Positions 59,981 to 64,000 of a DNA stretch of 64,000 bases are shown in pieces. Under the pieces are notes generated by a model that was given only the letters and a program-made list of their open reading frames with translations, had not been told where the DNA came from and did not search any database. Every line of letters starts with the position of its first letter. The first letter of the stretch is position 1. The stretch covers positions 1,746,001 to 1,810,000 of the forward strand of contig NZ_CP043051.1 in the NCBI RefSeq assembly GCF_008121495.1, read 5' to 3'. The DNA comes from Mediterraneibacter gnavus ATCC 29149. GTDB taxonomy: Bacteria > Bacillota > Clostridia > Lachnospirales > Lachnospiraceae. The position numbers were made by a program, and so were the translations under genes.

Positions 59981-61171
59981 ATGCGGGTATTGGCAATTGA
60001 CAGTTCAGGGCTGACTGCGACTGTTGCAGTCGTGGAAGAGACTCAGACTGTTGCAGAATATACGATCAATTATAAAAAGACACATTCACAGACATTGCTT
60101 CCTATGATCGATGAAGTAGTAAAGATGACAGAGCTGGATCTGGGTACGATCGATGCGATTGCAGTGGCAGGAGGACCGGGATCTTTCACCGGACTTCGGA
60201 TTGGTTCTGCGACAGCGAAAGGGCTGGGACTTGCACTGAATAAACCATTGATCCATGTGCCGACTGTGGATGGACTTGCGTATAATGTGTTCGGGTGTGA
60301 GGATATTATCTGTCCGATCATGGATGCAAGACGTAATCAGGTATATACTGGAATTTATACATTTTCAAAAAAAGCAGGAGAAAAAGAAGGGAGGAATCTG
60401 GTAGAACCGGTTTTTCAGGTGATCAAGATGCAGATGGCGGTTTCTATTGAAGAACTGGCAGAACGGCTGAACCGCTATCGCCGTCCGGTCGTATTTTTGG
60501 GAGACGGAGTGCCGGTCTATGAAAATGTACTGGCAGAAAAACTGACTGTTCCGTATTCTTTTGCACCTGCGTATATGAACCGGCAGAGAGCTGCTGTTGT
60601 AGGAACTTTGGCAATCCAGTATTACAAATCAGGAAAATTTGAGACAGCAGAGGAGCATCGTCCGGATTATCTGCGTGTTTCTCAGGCAGAGCGGGAACGC
60701 GCTCAGCGTGAGAAAGAAGCAGAGATTATAGTACGAGAGTTGAAAGTGGAAGATTCTGCGGCAGTTGCGGAGATGGAGCAGCAGATTTTTTCGGATTCAT
60801 GGAGTGAAAAAAGCGTGTTGGAGACTGTGCAGCAGAAGCAGTCTGTTTGCTTTGCGGCGGAAAAAGCAGGACATCTTTTGGGATATCTGCTTGCATATCA
60901 TGCGGCGGACGAAGCGGAGATCGCAAGAATTGCGGTGCAGAAAGAAGCACGCAGACAAGGGGCTGCCGGTAAACTGATGCAGGCGCTTGAACACTATTGT
61001 GAAGAACACAAGATGGAAAAGCTTCTTCTGGATGTGAGGGAGAGTAATGAGGCGGCGCGCAGCTTCTATACGAAAAACGGATTCGTGGAGGATGGCATTC
61101 GACAGGGATTTTATGTTAACCCGTCTGAAGATGCGGTTTTGATGAGCAGACAGCTCGGTGCAGATGTCTGA
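59981..61171 (+). CDS. tsaB: TsaB-RimI fusion protein
   Basis: 396 aa. Residues about 1-240 are TsaB (VLAIDSSGLTATVAV, VAGGPGSFTGLRIG), the non-catalytic partner of TsaD in t6A synthesis. Residues about 245-390 are a GNAT acetyltransferase of the RimI type (REARRQGAAGKLM-like acetyl-CoA loop; VRESNEAARSFYTKNGF). These are normally two adjacent genes; here they are in one frame with a charged linker (ERERAQREKEAE). Confidence 0.93.
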   Translation: MRVLAIDSSGLTATVAVVEETQTVAEYTINYKKTHSQTLLPMIDEVVKMTELDLGTIDAIAVAGGPGSFTGLRIGSATAKGLGLALNKPLIHVPTVDGLAYNVFGCEDIICPIMDARRNQVYTGIYTFSKKAGEKEGRNLVEPVFQVIKMQMAVSIEELAERLNRYRRPVVFLGDGVPVYENVLAEKLTVPYSFAPAYMNRQRAAVVGTLAIQYYKSGKFETAEEHRPDYLRVSQAERERAQREKEAEIIVRELKVEDSAAVAEMEQQIFSDSWSEKSVLETVQQKQSVCFAAEKAGHLLGYLLAYHAADEAEIARIAVQKEARRQGAAGKLMQALEHYCEEHKMEKLLLDVRESNEAARSFYTKNGFVEDGIRQGFYVNPSEDAVLMSRQLGADV

Positions 61172-61301
61172 TGGATTTCAAAAGAATGCTTATAGAATCA
61201 CTGGAAGTGCCGGAAGCAGTTCCCAGTAGGAATTGCGGCGATATCCGGCTATAATGTAGGCGTAGCAAAAAGAAAATCCGAAAATCACAGGAGGAAATTT
61301 T

Positions 61302-61535
61302 ATGCGCCAGTATGAATTAAAAGAACGAAAAGAAATCAGTAAAATTATTTGTAATAAATGTGGAAAAGAAATTCCGGTATCCGGTGGACATGAGATGAAA
61401 GGGGTGTTCCGTGTGGACTACGAGTGGGGATATTTCTCAGAAAAAGACGGAGAGAGACATGCCTTTGATCTGTGCGAAACGTGCTATGATGCACTTCTCC
61501 AATCGTTTCTGATACCGGTGGAAATAGAGGGATGA
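61302..61535 (+). CDS. Small conserved zinc-binding protein
   Basis: 77 aa. Two cysteine pairs, CNKCG near 17 and CETCY near 58, form a probable zinc site around an aromatic core (RVDYEWGYFSEKDGERHAF). AGGAGG precedes the ATG. It ends 1 bp before RNase Z. Function unknown. Confidence 0.75.
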   Translation: MRQYELKERKEISKIICNKCGKEIPVSGGHEMKGVFRVDYEWGYFSEKDGERHAFDLCETCYDALLQSFLIPVEIEG

Positions 61536-61536
61536 T

Positions 61537-62442
61537 ATGTTAGATGTATGTTTGCTTGGAAGCGGCGGAATGATGCCGCTTCCTTATCGCTGGCTGACGT
61601 CGCTGATGACACGGTTCAACGGCAGCAGCCTGCTGATCGACTGCGGGGAAGGAACGCAGATTGCGATTAAAGAAAAAGGGTGGAGCTTTAAGCCGATTGA
61701 TGTGATCTGTTTTACACATTATCACGGAGATCATATCAGTGGGCTTCCTGGACTTCTTCTCACCATGGGAAATGCAGATCGGAAAGAACCGCTGACTTTG
61801 ATCGGACCAAAAGGGCTGGAGCGTGTGGTATCTGCTCTGCGGGTCATTGCTCCGGAACTGCCGTTTCCGATCATTTATAAAGAAATTGAAGGGGCAGAGC
61901 AGACTTTCGAATTAAACGGATATCGTCTGAAAGCATTTCGGGTGAACCATAACGTTCTCTGCTATGGTTATACAATGGAGATCGACCGTGCAGGAAAATT
62001 TGATGTGGAGCGTGCAAAAGAACAGGAAATTCCGCAGAAGTATTGGAAGCATCTTCAAAAAGGTGAAACGATCGAGACGGAAAATGGAATCCTGACTCCG
62101 GATATGGTGCTTGGACCGCCGAGAAAAGGGTTAAAACTTACGTATACAACAGATACGAGACCGACGAACTCTATCCGGGAAAATGCGAAGGATTCTGACT
62201 TGTTTATCTGCGAAGGGATGTATGGAGAAAAAGAAAAAGCAGCAAAAGCAGTAGAATACAAGCACATGACATTTTATGAAGCGGCGCATCTGGCAAAGGA
62301 CGCACAGGTGAAAGAGATGTGGCTGACACATTACAGTCCGTCCCTGACAAGACCGGAAGAGTATATGGATGAAGTGCGCCGGATCTTCCCGGAAGCCAAG
62401 GCAGGAAAAGACAGAATGTCCAGAGAACTGGCATTTGAGTAG
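61537..62442 (+). CDS. rnz: Ribonuclease Z
   Basis: 301 aa metallo-beta-lactamase-fold nuclease that trims tRNA 3' ends. Metal motif FTHYHGDHISGL near 62, more ligands in FRVNHNV and TTDTRP, and the late His in WLTHYSP. The N-terminus GSGGMMPLP and overall length suit the bacterial short form; the Ser-containing loop is slightly unusual. Confidence 0.9.
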   Translation: MLDVCLLGSGGMMPLPYRWLTSLMTRFNGSSLLIDCGEGTQIAIKEKGWSFKPIDVICFTHYHGDHISGLPGLLLTMGNADRKEPLTLIGPKGLERVVSALRVIAPELPFPIIYKEIEGAEQTFELNGYRLKAFRVNHNVLCYGYTMEIDRAGKFDVERAKEQEIPQKYWKHLQKGETIETENGILTPDMVLGPPRKGLKLTYTTDTRPTNSIRENAKDSDLFICEGMYGEKEKAAKAVEYKHMTFYEAAHLAKDAQVKEMWLTHYSPSLTRPEEYMDEVRRIFPEAKAGKDRMSRELAFE

Positions 62443-62457
62443 AAAGAGGTTTGCAGT

Positions 62458-63483
62458 ATGAAAGAAATCAGAGATATCAATATATTAGCGATCGAGAGCT
62501 CCTGTGATGAAACAGCGGCAGCAGTGATCCACAACGGAAGAGAAGTGCGCTCCAATGTCATTTCTTCCCAGATTGAACTGCACAAACTGTACGGGGGCGT
62601 TGTGCCGGAGATCGCATCCAGAAAGCATATTGAAAAGATCAATCAGGTGATAGAGGAAGCTTTAAAAGAGGCAAACGTGACATTGGACGATATCGATGCA
62701 ATCGGGGTAACTTACGGTCCGGGACTTGTGGGGGCTCTCCTTGTCGGTGTGGCGGAGGCAAAAGCGATTGCCTACGCAAAAAATCTTCCGTTGGTAGGGG
62801 TGCACCATATCGAGGGGCATATTTCCGCCAATTATATTGAAAATCCAGACCTGGAGCCGCCGTTTTTATGCCTTGTGGTATCCGGCGGACATACCCATCT
62901 GGTCTGTGTGAAAGAATATGGAAAATATGAAATACTGGGACGTACCCGTGATGATGCGGCGGGAGAAGCCTACGATAAAGTGGCGAGAGCAATCGGACTT
63001 GGTTATCCGGGCGGGCCTAAAATCGACCGGATCGCAAAAGAAGGAAATCCGGATGCCATTCAGTTCCCAAAGGCGCATATGGATTCAGAATATGATTTCA
63101 GCTTCAGCGGTCTGAAATCTTCAGTATTGAATTATATCAATGGATGCAAGATGAAAGGAGAGTCCTATAATCCGGCAGATATTGCGGCATCCTTCCAGAA
63201 AGCGGTTGTGGAAGTTTTGGTAGAAAACTCCATGCATGCAGTAGAAAAATATGGAATGAACAAGTTTGCGATTGCAGGCGGTGTGGCATCCAACAGCGCC
63301 CTTCGCCAGGCAATGCAGGAGGCTTGCGAAAAACGTGGTGTGAAATTTTATCACCCGTCACCGATTTTCTGTACAGATAATGCAGCTATGATCGGAGTGG
63401 CTGCATATTATGAATATCTGGCAGGAACAAGGCACGGGCTGGATCTAAACGCAGTTCCGAATCTGAAACTCGGAGAAAGATAA
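62458..63483 (+). CDS. tsaD: TsaD, tRNA threonylcarbamoyladenosine synthase subunit
   Basis: 341 aa. Transfers threonylcarbamoyl to A37 of tRNAs. Metal motif [13 protein letters not shown]-binding [11 protein letters not shown] and [11 protein letters not shown], and the C-terminal [20 protein letters not shown] precedes the ATG. It is encoded 15 bp after RNase Z. Confidence 0.97.
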   Translation: MKEIRDINILAIESSCDETAAAVIHNGREVRSNVISSQIELHKLYGGVVPEIASRKHIEKINQVIEEALKEANVTLDDIDAIGVTYGPGLVGALLVGVAEAKAIAYAKNLPLVGVHHIEGHISANYIENPDLEPPFLCLVVSGGHTHLVCVKEYGKYEILGRTRDDAAGEAYDKVARAIGLGYPGGPKIDRIAKEGNPDAIQFPKAHMDSEYDFSFSGLKSSVLNYINGCKMKGESYNPADIAASFQKAVVEVLVENSMHAVEKYGMNKFAIAGGVASNSALRQAMQEACEKRGVKFYHPSPIFCTDNAAMIGVAAYYEYLAGTRHGLDLNAVPNLKLGER

Positions 63484-63488
63484 AGGAT

Positions 63489-64000
63489 ATGAAAGAAAAA
63501 GAATTTGTAACAGCAATCGTTCTGGCAGCAGGCAGAGGAACGCGGATGGGGACCAAAATACAAAAACAGTATCTGGATCTGTGTGGAAAACCGGTCCTCT
63601 ATTATTCCCTGCACGCATTTCAGGAATCTCCTCTTATTGACGAAATCCTGTTAGTGACAGGAGAACAGGAAATCGAATACTGCCGGAAAGAGATTGTAGA
63701 AAAATATCAGCTTACAAAAGTAAGAAAAATACTTGCCGGAGGGGCAGAGCGTTATCTTTCTGTCTGGAATGGAATCCAGGCAGCAGAAAATAAAGGCTGT
63801 CTCTTCATTCACGATGGTGCCAGGCCGTTTGTAGATGAGGAGATGATAGAGCGTGTGTATGAGCAGGTACAGAAAGAAAAAGCATGTGTAGTTGGTATGC
63901 CGGTCAAAGACACCATCAAAATCGCGGATGAAAAAGAGTACGTTCAGACAACACCGGACAGAAGCACAGTGTGGATGATACAGACCCCGCAGGTATTTTC
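63489..64000 (+). CDS. ispD: IspD, MEP cytidylyltransferase (partial, runs off the window)
   Basis: The first 170 residues of 2-C-methyl-D-erythritol 4-phosphate cytidylyltransferase, second dedicated enzyme of the MEP isoprenoid route. CTP-binding LAAGRGTRMG, QKQYLDLCGKPVL, and IHDGARPFV are intact. ATG 63489 follows AAAGGAT. The gene continues beyond the right edge. Confidence 0.93.
   Translation, partial: MKEKEFVTAIVLAAGRGTRMGTKIQKQYLDLCGKPVLYYSLHAFQESPLIDEILLVTGEQEIEYCRKEIVEKYQLTKVRKILAGGAERYLSVWNGIQAAENKGCLFIHDGARPFVDEEMIERVYEQVQKEKACVVGMPVKDTIKIADEKEYVQTTPDRSTVWMIQTPQVF

Noticed and set aside
1..64000. CRISPR arrays, rRNA and tRNA genes
   Set aside because: No regularly spaced direct repeats of CRISPR type and no tRNA or rRNA signatures were seen on reading both strands; a dedicated scan could still find a weak tRNA.

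Overview
The window reads as chromosome from a low-to-mid GC Gram-positive gut anaerobe, most likely a Lachnospiraceae member (Mediterraneibacter/Dorea/Blautia-like). The reasons are Clostridia-type housekeeping genes (stand-alone IMP cyclohydrolase next to an AICAR transformylase lacking the usual fusion, a TsaB-RimI fusion, BioB), strong AGGAGG ribosome sites, and a Tn1549-type integrative conjugative element (ICE). No species can be fixed from the sequence alone. No rRNA, tRNA or CRISPR array was seen.

Region 1, about 1-41.07 kb, is the right-hand part of the ICE; its left end lies outside the window. It opens inside a giant methylase/helicase gene that is split by a complete group II intron (5070-7463) carrying its own reverse transcriptase-maturase-HNH protein. 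The two exons join in frame. Next come a DUF3848/DUF3849 protein, MobC, two small ICE genes, a scar made of AbiEi-like and YhcG-like gene fragments, a leftward pair (small zinc protein and PBECR4 nuclease-like protein), and the MOBP-type relaxase.

The cargo (14.5-36.7 kb) is two linked envelope-stress or antimicrobial-peptide modules. Module 1 has an XRE repressor, an OmpR-type regulator, a histidine kinase, a small membrane protein, four FtsX-type permeases that all begin with a PFENDT motif, and one ATPase. A PadR/DUF2812/NTF2-like group follows. Module 2 is BceRS-like: regulator, intramembrane-sensing kinase, ATPase and two BceB-like permeases. Six promoters across the cargo share one architecture: an 11-bp-phased direct repeat exactly 6 bp upstream of a TAnnnT -10 box. 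This defines a regulon, probably that of the first response regulator. The sixth copy drives no obvious gene but sits about 100 bp ahead of an intrinsic terminator, so it may make a small RNA. The ICE ends with a sigma factor, a GC-rich non-coding block, an excisionase and two tandem tyrosine integrases.

Region 2, about 41.1-44.0 kb, is accessory junk beside the ICE: a full-length YhcG-type PDDEXK nuclease, a HipA-like kinase with a small partner, and abutting IS3 and IS1182 transposase fragments.

Region 3, about 44.0 kb to the end, is core chromosome: LysR / thioredoxin-reductase-like flavoprotein / YeiH exporter; SDR dehydrogenase; MFS transporter; an HTH-TPR regulator; a GHKL kinase fragment; bioB under a BirA-type operator; a four-helix probable haem-b protein; asparaginase; a zinc-ribbon/GntR/DUF5808 operon with a large operator; a CNNM/CorC-type transporter; purine genes; then tsaE, tsaB-rimI, a small zinc protein, RNase Z, tsaD and the start of ispD.
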